From NCBI RefSeq assembly GCF_009389715.1, contig NC_052400.1, forward strand, positions 22,351,674-22,415,673: 64,000 nucleotides of DNA, written 5' to 3'. A program made the position numbers and the translations under genes. Under the pieces are notes generated by a model. It was given only the letters and a program-made list of their open reading frames with translations. It was not told where the DNA came from and ran no database searches. Shown here piece by piece: positions 52,301-64,000 of the stretch (position 1 is the first letter of the stretch; each line of letters begins with the position of its first letter). The DNA is from Phoenix dactylifera (Eukaryota; Streptophyta; Magnoliopsida; Arecales; Arecaceae).

Positions 52301-53960
52301 AATCCTTTTCTGGGCTCATGATATTGGTAAAAAAGTATCCATTTAGTTTTGTGGGATGCTGTTTGTAAACCTAAAATGGCTGGAGGTCTGAGTTTATATG
52401 ACCTCAGGTATGGATGCACTGCTCTCATCACCTGGTTAGCTGCTAATTTGATGCTCAATCCTTACTCCTTGTGGGCCTCTGTGATGGCTGAGAAGTATGG
52501 ATTTCCGGGGACTTGGGATGGTTATAGGTGTACCAGAAGGTCATCCCGAATTTGGAAAGAGATTATTCTACATTCGGTTGACATTAAATTTGCATTTCAA
52601 TGGTCAGTAGGAAACTGCTCGAGGATTGATATTATTAATGATGCATGGATTACTGACATTCCTTTAGTCAGAAGTGAAACCTTTGTCAATTCTGATGTGA
52701 GTATGGACGGTCATTGTGTTTCTTCTTTGATTGAACAAGGGGAGTGGAATTGGTGCTCTTGAATCATTTTTTCGGTCCTGATTTTGTAACTGCCATCACT
52801 TCTATTCCTTTGCCAGAGGCTACTGTTAATGATGTGCAAACTTGGTATAAATCTGGTTTTTCGGTGGTTAAAGCAAGGGATTTTTATCATGAGCTATTTC
52901 ATAATGGTGGAGAGTTGGACGATAATTCTACTACTATCTTCGCTGCAATTTGAAATTTTCAGCTACTACTCGTGTTCTTTTTTGGTGGAAGGTGGCTTGG
53001 AGGCGGTTGACTTGGCAAACTCTGCTTATGTCCAGAGGATTATTAGATCCTTTGGAGGGAGGTTGTGATTTGTGTCATGATTCGGAGGATGTTGATCATA
53101 TTTCACCTAGCTGTTCAATGGTTAAGGAGACTTTGTGTCATATTTCAGCAAGACTTCAATTTACTTTTCCATGTGATACTGTTGATTTACTTCTCTCTTC
53201 TTTTCAAAGGAGGATAGATCCATTGCTGCTCTCTATTCTGGCATATGCTGGCTGGATCTTGTGGAAAGCTCAGAATAATAGTCTTTCAACAACTTCATAC
53301 CACTCCGCAGACTATGGCTGATCAAGCTGTTAGAATGGCAAAGGAGTTCCATCATGAGGCGTCAAAAGTTTCTGAACACAATATGAGGCACTGGGTCGTT
53401 TGCGACTAGAGAAGTCCCTCCTAACAAATCCTATCTTGGTTAGGTGGATGCCCCCTCCCCTTGGATGTGTCAAGGTTAATTTTGAAGGGTCTTTGAACAA
53501 TCATCTTAGTGGGGTGGGGTTTGTTATTAGAGACCGTGAAGGGAGACTTCTTCTGGCTGGTGCTTGACTTTCTACCTATGCTTCTGTCCATTTCATTGAA
53601 TTTCGAGGAGCATGGGAACGTGTCTGGGCTGCAGTTAATATTTTGAAATGCTCTAGAATTCAGCTGGAGGGTGATTCATGACAGTCGTCAGTTGGATTTC
53701 CAGTCGAGCTTCTAGTTGGATTGCCAACCCTTTGCTTAGTGACATCCATTGTCTGTTGTCCTCTGTGGAATTTTTCTCTGTGCAACATGTTTATCCGGAG
53801 GCAAATTTTGCAGCAGATTGGTTGGCTTCCTTGCATTCGAATCTGTAGGCAGATGTCCACGGACTCTCTCGGCTTAGAAGGGCTTCGTGATCTTTGTTAT
53901 TTCTGTTAGTTTTCCTTTTAGTTTTTTCTGTTTTCTCTTGTCTGTCTGACAAGTCACCAA
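52300..53960 (+). mobile_element. Broken LINE ORF2 3' half (zf-RVT plus RNase H)
   Basis: Several frames on the + strand carry consecutive parts of a plant L1-clade ORF2. First comes the post-RT region at 52345-52740 (WDAVCKPKMAGGLSLYDLR, WASVMAEKYG, GNCSRIDIINDAW). Then the zf-RVT region at 52950-53290 (WWKVAWRRLTW, CDLCHDSEDVDHI) and WILWKAQNN. Then RNase H at 53430-53850 (CVKVNFEGSLNN, GVGFVIRDREGRLLLAG, IEFRGAWERVWAA, IQLEGDS, YPEANFAADWLASLHSN). At least three frame changes and two in-frame stops separate the pieces. No long poly-A was seen. The endonuclease and RT core are missing, so the copy is 5'-truncated. It differs in sequence from the two LINEs at 9065 and 33690. Confidence 0.85.
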
Positions 53961-53969
53961 AATTTTAGT

Positions 53970-56410
53970 TGAGGATTTGCCCTTTGTGCAAAATGATTGC
54001 AGTATGGCAACTTTAAGCATGCCACCCAAAATGTATTTACTATTTATATTGAAATGGCATCATGTTTGTGTTGATGGGGTACTCTATACATCAACAATAC
54101 TGATCATATAAGTAACTCAGAAGTGGGGTTTCACATCAAAGGTTCCTTTGCTTTGTAGAATGTTTTATACTGTTTAAGTAGACATTCAATATTGCTATTC
54201 AGCCTCAGCTAACAGGAGGACTTGAAGGTGATATGATTAAACAAGGAGTGGTATTATCTTCTTAAAAAGGTACTGATGTTTGTCTTATGAAGGAGCTGAA
54301 GCATTAGGAATCAGGTGCAGGAGCAGGAGTAAGGTTCTTGTGCGGCCATGGAATTGTATGTAGAAGATTCCAAACAGTGAGACTGTATTGTTGTTGTTGT
54401 TGATAGTCAGATGCGATCTGCTCCATCCATCAATGTAAGTGGGCTCTCTTAAGTCTCTAAGCTATACACTGTGCGAAGGTTAGAGGCCCCTGTGATTTTA
54501 GCCTTTATGACAGGGGTTTCAACCACATTGCAAACCATTATAGCTTCCCTTTGCAGCATTTTGAACTGCTTCATACTTGTTCCCTAGTCGGTGATGAGAG
54601 TTGTTGAAGACAGGTTTTGACCTGAAGGCTTAACATTGTTGAAGCATGTCTCAGCAACCAGGGATGCTGGACTCGCCACCCAAAATTATTAAGTTCTGTG
54701 TGGTTGCTTTTCATGTCCACCTTTGCTTTGTAGCCTATTTAGAGCGAGAGATTTTCTTGTTATGATTATTAGTTGGGCAAACATGATTGCTACTAGGGAG
54801 TTCAGGTTTTAATCTTCTCCTCTGCCTTGTGCTCACTGGTTAAATCAATGTGTTCCTTTGAGAAAAATCTGATACTTACAGATTACCGGGAAAAGATCAA
54901 ATTTCAGACTGTTATACAAACAATGCCCATCTTAAGGAATGATAGCAGTCATTAACTAGAAGTGTCTTCCTTCCAGTAAACCATATCTTGAGATTTTACA
55001 TGAAAGGGGAAAGATATTTTATGTGCACAGACATCATATTTCTTGTAATATTTTGACCCATCCTACCTTTTTTGTGGCAGATTGGTGACCAAATTTTTGT
55101 CATTGAGTTTATCCCAAGGACTATTTGCTCAAAGGTACTAAAGATATGTTAACAAAACAACATGGACAGCATATCCAAAAAGTGGCTGCAGTACTACATG
55201 CTATCAAATTTTAAAATTTATTATTGCTTGTGACATCAACTACATTCTGAATATCTACTGGAGCTCAGAAGAGATTTATGATCAGGAATCTGAGTTTATA
55301 GTAAGAAATAAAGCACACTTGTAGTTCTGCGACATAATTCAATGGTAAGATTTGCAAACATAGTCTAGATTCGATCTGCTGAGATATCTTTTAGAATGCT
55401 GATTCTAGAAAGGAGGTCAAGCAATGAGACAAAAGACTAATAGTGTTTTTATTGGATCGCATAAGGCTTGTTTTAGTTGTGTACATATTTAACATGGAGG
55501 CACACTACAATGAGTCTCTAGATTTCTAAGTTTTCTTTTTTGCTAAGGCCTCGTCTTCAAGTCTGAATGTCAGATGTACAATTTGCTTTGGCTGATCTGG
55601 TTGTAGGATGATGTAATAAAGAGAAAGGAGATTTGTTATATTTATGAACGTTACCTTATATCTTTTCTTTTCTTAATTTTTCTTGTATTTTTTATTATTA
55701 TGGGTCTCTGGTATGTTATAATAGTTCTTTTATATGCATAAAGCTTACTCTTTGCTGGTATTTGTATTACTTTGTGGGCTTTGAGACTTTGTTCTTTGAA
55801 CTTTTTGTGTGGATGGTAGAATATATGAATAATGGAACTCGGATAAGTATTTAATTTTTTTTCTGCTATAATATGATATCTGTGATGTGGTAGCCTCCCC
55901 ACTTTCCCCTCTTTGTGATGCTCAATGATATCATATTACCCTTAGGGAATTGGCTTTCACTACAAAATTTCGTTTAAATCTGCAATATTATGAGCAAATG
56001 CGGCCTTGCTTGCATGCAACATCATGTCTGTGGCATATACATTGAACTGCACGTAATTGTTAACTTCAGTAGAATTCTGGTTGGCCTTTGACGCAACTAG
56101 TTTAGGAAGAAAAGATAGTTCTCCTTGCCAGTTGAACTCATAGGATGGTGGCTGTATTAGGTTGAAACAATCAGCTGCAAAGGGGTGCCTGCAAAGACAT
56201 TGTAACTGGTGCCAGTGGTTGAACTAGTAGCAGCAGTACTGTTTCGATGGAGCAGTTGCAAAAATGGGGTACCACAGAAAGATGTCATGCCAGAGGGGTT
56301 GTTATGACTCCCATATCATTGCACATGGATGACTGAGATCATGCTTCTAGGTTAATTCTTATTGATTACTGAATTAGCCCTTTCTGCACTATATATGCAT
56401 AAAAGATTTC
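53970..56410. other. Intergenic, nothing recognised
   Basis: AT-rich sequence with a short TTG trinucleotide run near 54388-54402 and no identifiable gene. Confidence 0.5.
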
Positions 56411-56417
56411 TGTTGTC

Positions 56418-56720
56418 TTTTTTTGCTAACAAAGGCCAAAGGCCAAAGCAATATTATTAATAAGCAGAGAATATGAGGTTAACCAATATCCATTCTCAAC
56501 AGATCAGACATTATCTGTTAAGGAAAATTGGAATACTAGAAAGCAAAATTGGAATGCAGAACATATTTGGCGAGCCAATTAGCAACGTGATTGTCTTCCA
56601 TATATACATGAGTAGTTTTAACTTTAACTTCTAAGCAACCTGCAAGAATCTAAAATGAGAGGGCTGACAGAAGAAACATTAGCCTTGAAGTTCTTGAGAT
56701 CTGTTGATTACCGTTTTTGT
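56418..56720 (-). mobile_element. Short LINE 3' remnant with RNase H tail
   Basis: Read on the minus strand, the stretch around 56606-56550 encodes THVYMEDNHVANWLAKY, a clear variant of the RNase H terminal motif (xREANxVADWLA) of plant L1 LINEs. It is followed by a 3' end with TTATTAATAATATTGC and an A run that appears here as T at 56418-56425. Only about 300 bases remain, and the upstream part has stops. Confidence 0.65.
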
Positions 56721-57710
56721 CTGTTCTTCTTTAGTCTGGAGAGTTTTTTCTTTGTGCAGCGGAAAAGGATCTTTTCAGCATCATCATAGTTTTAGTGATC
56801 TAGAAATGTCAAATACATTGGTAGTTTTTCCCTTTGAATATGAAGGTCTTTTATGTCATATTAAATGCGTTTGTTAAATGTCTGTTGTTGTATACTCAAC
56901 TTAGAAAGAAGTGCATGATGTTTTGAACATGGAATAGTCACCAGTATCTGTCTTATATGTAATAGAAGTTATGATGATGGCATTGATGCAAACTGTTCCG
57001 GCAGTATAGCAGATTGATTTTTCATGTTTTGTATCTATGTTCTCTCAATATTTGGATATTGTCTTAAATTTTAACATGTTACCATTTTACTTTTCCCATA
57101 TTTAAGGATCGTTATGATCTGGTTATCCATATAAAGATTGGCGTATACTGTAAGATGGCTTTCATATACAGTTTGTCAGAATATGCTTCATTATTTATGG
57201 ATTTCTGGCGTTGTCAATTAGTAACTATCAGCCTTCTTGATTATTTTTGTATAGGTGCTAAAGGAAAAGGTCAGCCGATATATATACAGTCATCCTAACC
57301 AGGGTAGGAACTGATTATTTTCCATTGTTTGTTAAATAATAGAAGTTATTTGGATCATGTTGAGTAGGTTTTATCATCAAATTTGTTTCAATTTTGTCCG
57401 TCCCTTTCCCATGCTTCAAATGGCGATCTTTGCTAGCTCGGTGGATGTTTGCACAGTGAATCCTCGGAAGTTTTTACATGATTTGAGGAAGACCATGTAG
57501 TACCCAAGATCTGCATCGGACAAATATATGCACTAATTAGGTGCCAACACAGGCTACGTGTTGCTTCACCATTGTAACTTTCAGCTCGTCAAAAGTGACT
57601 ATGTTTACAAGGACTGCCTATTCCATCTGCTTGGAGTTTGATTTTGGACTAGTGATCGCAATTCAAGAGGGAAGAAAAAATTGTCATGGAAGGACTTGGA
57701 TTTACTATAA

Positions 57711-57845
57711 ACAAATTGCACTGCAGAGACCATATCCATCAGCCAGCTAAGACAAACAAGTTGCATTGCAATGACCATCTCCATCACTCATGGAAGACTA
57801 ATGAGCAACTTGCACTGCAATGACCAGCTCCACCACTCAGCAGAG
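57711..57845 (+). repeat. Three-copy ~47-bp minisatellite
   Basis: Three imperfect units, each with the form ACAA-TTGCACTGCAATGACCA followed by CTCCATCACTCA, begin near 57711, 57756 and 57803. No coding context. Confidence 0.7.
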
Positions 57846-57899
57846 ACTGCTAGCTTCGGTTTTTAATTGACCCTATCACCCTATTTCAAGGGCTTGCCA

Positions 57900-60400
57900 T
57901 CCCTATCGCTCATCTGCTTATGGGTCATCAAGGTTTCTGGAAATTAAGGTACGTCTACAGTTAAAATTGATTCAGAATTCTGGCTGCTTTCTATTAGTTT
58001 TTCTTCAAGAAGCATAAAGACTGACTTTAGGAAGATCCAAAAGCACATACAATTCAACACAGGAAATATGCCGTAGATATGAAATGTCGTGCATGATGAC
58101 CAAAAGTAATTTGTTATTATTTTTGGCAGTCAAACGAAATATATCGGAAATGTTGCCGATAGAGATATGCTTTAATGAATCGAGTTTCGCAAAATCTTAG
58201 GAGATCTTTGACTCATTCATGTGGATGCCAATGTTTGCCCCAGATAAATGAGCATTTGCCTAACACTTTATACATCGTTTTGTTGTTAAGATCCTGATTT
58301 TGTGCTACACGCAAAGTAGAGTTGTCGAAATAATTGAGAGATCGGGAATATAATTCAATCAATCTGTTGACTAGGAAGTTTGACAAGGCAAATCAGATGC
58401 GCCCCTTTTTTTCCTAGCTTTTCCTTTCTGGTTTGTTTGTTCTTGTTGAGCCACCTATGGGTAATTGCTACAGTCGATGTGTCTTCTGATTGTGGAAGAT
58501 CATCTCTAATCAATAACTACCGTCGAAGGTGCAAACTGGAGATCGATCATCCGGGCAATAATAGATCAGAGATCTCTCTTGTAGATATCAATTGCAGCTG
58601 AGTGGGTCCCCAACAGCCATGACTCATGACTCCACTAACCATCCATTGCGCCATTCCTTGCATGAGAAAGGCATCTTTCAAAAAATATCGCATTTAGCGA
58701 AGGGACCAGCAGAGGCTTTTTAATCTATAGTTTTGTTTTTCCTTCTGGAAATATATGCCGTTCCGCATGTTGTAATATATTGATACGGGAGTGGTTGAAG
58801 TTAGTGCAGGATGGCGATAGTATCGTGACTTTTCCTTCTCGCTTAATTTCCTGTTTGTTTTCCGTGGAATACCTGCGGCATGATCTTGTATCATGATAAA
58901 TAGAATTAACAAATCAATAGGACCGAGTCTTGATGTTTCCTTTTTCGCTTCTCAACAATAAAAATGTGTGGCAGTTGAGAATCCATGGCTGTCATAAATC
59001 TGCATCACACCAAGTTGGTGCAAAGTCTCCGAGTCGTTGCTTTGACCCGGAGGGATGTCTCCATGGATGTCATGGTTCTTTATTTGATTTAAGCTTCACG
59101 CCTATTCCAGGATGACTCTTTCAACCGAGATCTCAATTTCGGCTTTGCCCTGCTACGTGGGGTTGGCGTCATAAATCTGCCTCATTTTTTTTAGTATTTT
59201 TTGTACTTGCCTCCTGAGCCCCATTGCATGCCAGCCCAACAAAATGAGGTCATTTCTGGTTAAACCATTGAAAACCTCGAAGTCAAATTAATTTAATTAT
59301 CGCTTTCCTTTTCCGATGGTGATCCCACTGGGATTGGTTCAGAGGCAAGGAAGATAGCCTCCTTATCACATCTGACTTGTTCTCCACTCACGCTGTTGCG
59401 ATCCGGCTTCCTCCTCTTCTTCATGACCCCTCTAATTGTCCGTTTGCTCTCAGCTTGTATCCACCATTGCTGCTTTCCCCTCCTATTTGTTCCCTATTTT
59501 CACTATCCGACGGCCACATAAAACCTTCGATCCTCCGTCGCCCTCTTTTCCCTCTCTCTTTTTCCCCTCTGCCGCTGCTGTCTTAGTGGTTCGGGTGTCT
59601 CCTTTCCTTCCTTCCGCACCTCACCTCGAACCATAAAGAAATGTAGACCGGAGCAAGCCGGGGAGGTTGGGATATGGGCCACCAACCTTTCATAACAGCC
59701 CATCTGCCTTCATCGTCTGGCTTTTATGAAATAACACCTGCCAGTAGCTAGTTTTATATTGGAAAACAGCAACCGGAATACTTGTACTAGTAGTAACAAC
59801 GGCTTAGTTGCTGGAAAAATTTACTGAATGGCGTACAAGTTTGCTTCTAGAAATTTTATTTCTGTCAGCTCAACGGTGAGGTATTAAACGAGGGCCCTCG
59901 CTCCTATCATCATATCATATTGCTATTATTATAATTCTAATGTTGTTATGAGCCCATTATCAGTGGGTATGTTGTTCCCTGGATATACCGGTGCTGGCGC
60001 GGACCGTGGGTCGTGGACTTGTACACGACGCGGTGGGAGGACTTATTGCATGGATCAAGAGGTCCAGTGGACCAGTCCACTAGTCAGTCGCCGCATGACA
60101 TTCTTTATATTTAAACCAAGATCAAAAGTATTCAAAACGGGGATGAGGATTCGTTCAGCTATTCGCCGGGATTTGGACTGGCTTGCTGAACCTTAAAAGA
60201 AAATTATTACATGGATCAGATCCGGTGGATCGATCCAAGTCCTGAAAATGAGACATATCTACGGTAGATAACGGGATGAATCCTGATCCCTGTTGTGATC
60301 TTGAATGGTTTAAATACAAGAAAGGTAATATGGTAGTGACAGACTATCGGGCTGGTCCACTGGACCTGATCTATGTAATAATTTCTCCAACGAGTGCGGG
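57900..60400. other. Intergenic, upstream of the F-box/kelch gene
   Basis: No gene recognised. 59340-59640 is C/T-rich and 59940-60250 is GC-richer with short self-complementary bits such as GGTCCAGTGGACC, possibly a decayed element. A pyrimidine-rich leader with C and CT runs (60470-60570) precedes the next gene. Confidence 0.4.
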
Positions 60401-60836
60401 GTGGGCCACCACCAACACGGTTTTAATGCGCGGCCGGTGGCGTTCCTTTCCTCCATTCCTTCGCTTCATGCCACCTTCCACCACCACTCTCCTCTTCTCC
60501 CTCCCCCTCTCCCTTCTTCGCTCTCCTCCCCCCCCCCTATCTCTCTGTCTCTCTCCCCCCTTTAGATTCGAGGAAGAACGAAGCCAGAGAGGAAGAAAGG
60601 GCGGGAATCCGCTAGGACTGTTGGAGGGTTGATTACTTAGGGTTCTGACCCGTCTCCCTCCGCGGATCTGGGTTTGGGCTTCTCTTGCGAGATATATCGA
60701 GGTGGGCAGGGCGTTGTGGAGATGGCTTCTACGTCTCCGAGGTTGGGATTTGGCGGATGGTTGATCTGGTATAGGACTTGAGGTGTCTGTTTCCGGGAAG
60801 CTTGGAGAGAGGGTTTTGGATTCCTCTGGGTCTGGG

Positions 60837-63800
60837 ATGAGTTCTTCGGATCGAAGGAAGATGGAGAGAAGAAATCAGCCTCCTTTGGTGAGTCTTCGGC
60901 CTTTCTTTCCATTCTTTGAACGCTTCTCTTTTTTTTTTTTCTTTTGAACCGAAAAAAGCTTTGGTCCTGATGATTGGATTGGAGTGGCATTTGATCCTTT
61001 TTATTTAGTTGTGCAGAATTGGTATGATATCCCGTTCGTCCTTAATTTATATCCTTTGTCGTGTTACGGTGGATCAAACTAGGCTGTATTTCCTTGAAAG
61101 AGGTTACCTTTTAAGTTGGAACAGGTAATACCAGGGAATTTAGGTCGAGAGAGGAGACAATCTCGCATACAAAGTAGTCCACTTGCCTACAGTTTGGAAG
61201 CGGAAGCCAACTAGCTGTATAGTCAGAATTGCCTGATGTATGATACTCTGATCTTTGTTCCACAGTCACAAAATTGAGATATTGAACTGTAATTTGGAAA
61301 GAAAAGGAGGAAGCTTGCAAAATATAGCAATTTGATGACAAGAATTAAAGGGTTGAATTGAGAGACAAGAAAATGATATTGTTATAAGCATATAGGTGCT
61401 AGGCACAATTTCATAAAATGAAGGTCAGAGAAAATAGCGAATTGCTGTACTATTTGCAGGATTTGTATGAATTAGGCAATCGCTTTTTTCTTAATCATGA
61501 ATCTTTTTCATTACCATGAAATTCCTTATGTGTTTAGTTGTTATTTACTTTCCCAAATATTCGTGGATAGGGGCAAAAAAAAAAAAAATCTTGGTTCATT
61601 ATAACCATATAGGTGGTGGGTGCAGCTACATCAATTATCAGAGAAATGGATTATTTGCAATATTTTGCAGGATTTGTTTGCATTAGAAAATAATCTTTTT
61701 TTAATCATCAATCTCTTGGTTCCTAGTTAACAAGCAATTATATTCTTGATGAGTGTTCATTTTTTCAATTACTTGCTCCAATATTCTTGGACGACTTGTG
61801 AGCAATAAGGACTTAAGTTCTTCCATTACAAGGAAGGGAGAAAATAAACTTCCTTTGGTGGTTTTGAGCGATGTAACTTTTCTTTTAGATGATGTAATAT
61901 TCAATGATTATCAAGTTGTGCTATATTTTTCACTGCAGACCGGTTGACCTAGTGATGATTTACATGTAGACCGTGATATGCTAAAGCCTTGTTGTCCTGT
62001 CTAGAATTTTCAAAGTGATGAGAAAAATGAATTAGAAGAACCATAGCTTAGAAGCCTTGTTGTCCCTTTAATAAAATTATTGAGAATAATGGTTGAATCA
62101 AAATAATTGGAGATGATTGAATAAGTGATGTATTGGTTTCATTAAGAAAAACATTTAGATTAATTTAACTGAGGTAAGCTAATTAAAGAAAACAAGGGTT
62201 CTCAGTCAGTCATATTTGTGTGGCTATTCATAGGAGAACTATGTAGATGCTGATGTTCTTGATTGACTGGGACAATCAAGAGAAAATCCACTAGAAAAGC
62301 AATTCTGTCCTAGTCTATGCTTGCCCTTCTTAATGTTCTTTGCAGTTAGTTACTACAACAAGCAGTTATTCTTACTGATTGGCACATGGAATCGGCCTGT
62401 CGATTTTTCAAGGCGAATGGCAAGTAAACAATCGATCATGCCTACTTTTTGTGCACATTAAGTTCATTAACTGATGCGGTAATATTATTGAAAATATTGT
62501 ATGTCTGGCTAGCACAATGGCATCATAAGCAAGCATGGTGAGCTGCAGGAGATAGTTTCCGCGGCTGTTCTAGTTAGAAGTTTCTTGTTCTTTTCCTTTT
62601 ACATGATGAACATTGAAAAGCCCATGGTTTCCCTTCATCAACGGCAAAGCAGCTTCATCCCAGGGTGTTATAGATCGTGTCCTATGTCCTACTTGTTTAA
62701 TATTCTGCACTGAATAGCTTATGCAGCGTGCATCGAAAATATGGGTGTGTTTTCGAGTTCTTTGCTGTTTCTGCTTTCTTGACACCATTGGTTGTTGGTT
62801 TTCTGTCTTGAATTCCTTGGTTTGAGGGAACACCGTGCTCGGTGTACTGCGATACGTTTCTCTTGTTATGTATGTGTATCTAGTTCTGATTGCCATGACA
62901 GAGGACATGATTTTCATTGATCCATCAGCATTCTGTTGATCCGGTTAGGTGCTTCAATGCTAATTACATCCGTCTAGTTGACATCTCATGTTGAAATTTT
63001 TGATCTATGCAGGTGGATAGCTCGGCATGCCTCTGCCGAGTAGACGCAGGCTTGAAAACCGTTGCTGGGGCTAAGAAATTTGTCCCAGGATCCAAGCTCT
63101 GCATTCAGCCGAGCATCAAAGCATCCATCCATCCATCCAAGCCCAGGGCAGCACGAGGAGACCGGAACCGCAGCCAGTCTCCTCTGCTGCCCGGCCTCCC
63201 TGATGACCTTGCGATAGCGTGCCTGATCCGCGTCCCACGAGCCGAGCACCGCAAGTTAAGGCTAGTCTGCAAGAGGTGGTACCGTCTTTTGGCTGGCAAC
63301 TATTTCTACTCCCTCCGCAAGAGCCTTGGAATCGCAGAGGAATGGATCTATGTCATCAAAAGAGATCGGGATGGTCGGATCTCATGGGATGCCTTCGATC
63401 CTGTATACCATCTCTGGCATCCTCTGCCACCCATTCCAGGAGAGTACTCTGGAGCCCTTGGATTTGGGTGTGCCGTCTTAAGCGGCTGCCATCTATACTT
63501 GTTCGGGGGTAAGGATCCGCAGAAGGGGTCCATGAGACGGGTCATCTTCTACAGCGCCAGAACCAACAAATGGCACCGGGCTCCTGACATGCTGCGGCGG
63601 CGGCACTTCTTCGGCTCCTGTGTGATGAACAACTGCTTGTATGTGGCCGGCGGGGAGAGCGAAGGCTTCCATCACTCTCTCAGATCGGCGGAGGTCTACG
63701 ATCCGAACAAGAACCGCTGGGCCTTCATAGCGGACATGAGCACCGCAATGGTCCCGTTCATCGGGGTTGTCTACGAGGGGAAGTGGTTCCTCAAAGGGCT

Positions 63801-64000
63801 TGGCTCCCAGCGACAGGTCCTCAGCGAGGTGTATGTTCCAGAAGCTGACGGCTGGTACCCAGCGTTCGACGGCATGGTAACTGGATGGAGGAACCCAAGT
63901 GTTTGCTTGAATGGCCGGCTCTATTCTCTCGATTGCGAGGATGGTTGCAGGCTAAGAGTGTACGATGGGGCTACGGACTCCTGGAGCAAACACATCGACA
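60837..64000 (+). CDS. SAGL1: F-box/kelch-repeat protein, SAGL1 type (partial, runs off the window)
   Basis: Exon 1 is 60837-60887 (17 codons) and exon 2 starts at 63013 and is open to the window end, about 346 aa so far. The counterpart is Arabidopsis At1g55270 (SMALL AND GLOSSY LEAVES 1), an SCF ubiquitin-ligase adaptor reported to act on CER3 and phenylalanine ammonia-lyase. Visible are the family N terminus VDSSACLCRVDAGLKTVAGAKKF, the F-box at about residues 76-117 (LPGLPDDLAIACLIRVP, LRLVCKRWYRLL) and kelch units with CHLYLFGGKD, NCLYVAGGE and EVYDPNKNRW. The last kelch units and the stop lie outside. The 2.1-kb intron contains a tandem duplication. The short first exon was chosen for its ATG, phase and GTGAGT donor; its sequence is little conserved. 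Confidence 0.92.
61374..61800 (+). repeat. Two-copy ~215-bp tandem duplication in SAGL1 intron 1
   Basis: Copy one, about 61380-61590, and copy two, about 61597-61800, share in order: TTATAAGCATATAGGTG / TTATAACCATATAGGTG, CAGAGAAA, TATTTGCAGGATTTGTATG / TTTTGCAGGATTTGTTTG, TTAATCATGAATCT / TTAATCATCAATCT, and CAAATATTCGTGGA / CAATATTCTTGGA. Divergence is moderate. Confidence 0.7.
63122..63137 (+). repeat. (CATC)4 microsatellite inside SAGL1 coding sequence
   Basis: Four perfect CATC units encode part of the linker KASIHPSK before the F-box. A change of one unit would shift the frame. Confidence 0.85.

Noticed and set aside
57711-57845. CRISPR-like array
   Set aside because: Only three imperfect units without unique spacers, in a plant nuclear genome; a minisatellite.
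58380-58601. Small ORF with a hydrophobic start resembling a secreted peptide
   Set aside because: It has no ATG (opens at TTG after an in-frame stop at 58368) and no neighbouring exon was found to supply one.
59940-60260. Possible MITE with short palindromes upstream of SAGL1
   Set aside because: Palindromic bits such as GGTCCAGTGGACC are local and no terminal inverted repeats or target duplications could be paired.

Overview
The window is nuclear DNA of a flowering plant, most likely a non-grass monocot. A palm is my best guess, from overall resemblance rather than any search. Signs of a plant nuclear genome are many GT-AG introns with U-rich flanks, 5'-truncated LINEs carrying an RNase H domain, a tRNA-derived SINE, and plant-specific genes (HY5, CESA, an F-box/kelch protein of the At1g55270/SAGL1 type).

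Seven host genes are recognisable and all lie on the + strand. In order: (1) a small three-knuckle RanBP2-type zinc-finger protein (6226-7383); (2) a three-CCCH zinc-finger protein (12724-15592); (3) a Nudix hydrolase 19-like NADH pyrophosphatase in six exons (18632-24563); (4) the light-signalling bZIP factor HY5 in four exons (30263-32298); (5) a CESA1-type cellulose synthase catalytic subunit in 14 exons (35431-45483, 1077 aa); (6) a small TMEM128-like membrane protein in four exons whose first exon changes reading frame (46834-50085); (7) the first part of a SAGL1-type F-box/kelch protein (60837 to the window end). Exon joins were worked out by hand from family conservation and splice consensus, and reading phase was checked across every join.

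Between the genes lie AT-rich stretches with old retroelement pieces. These are LINE 3' ends at 9065-9840 (-), 33690-34770 (+), 52300-53960 (+) and 56418-56720 (-), a SINE at about 51120-51300, a Ty3/gypsy-type LTR remnant at about 27763-28350, and several poly-A retroposon tails. The first ~420 bases look like a 5' leader but no gene could be assigned.

The genes do not form a pathway. HY5 (light response), CESA1 (primary wall cellulose) and SAGL1 (turnover of wax and phenylpropanoid enzymes in Arabidopsis) touch growth and surface biology, but their proximity is probably chance. The most notable signals are the GC-AG first intron of HY5, the frame break in TMEM128, the tandem repeat that ends exactly at a splice acceptor in that gene, duplicated segments inside introns, and unequal cysteine spacing in the RanBP2 knuckles. 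I found no clearly new biological system.
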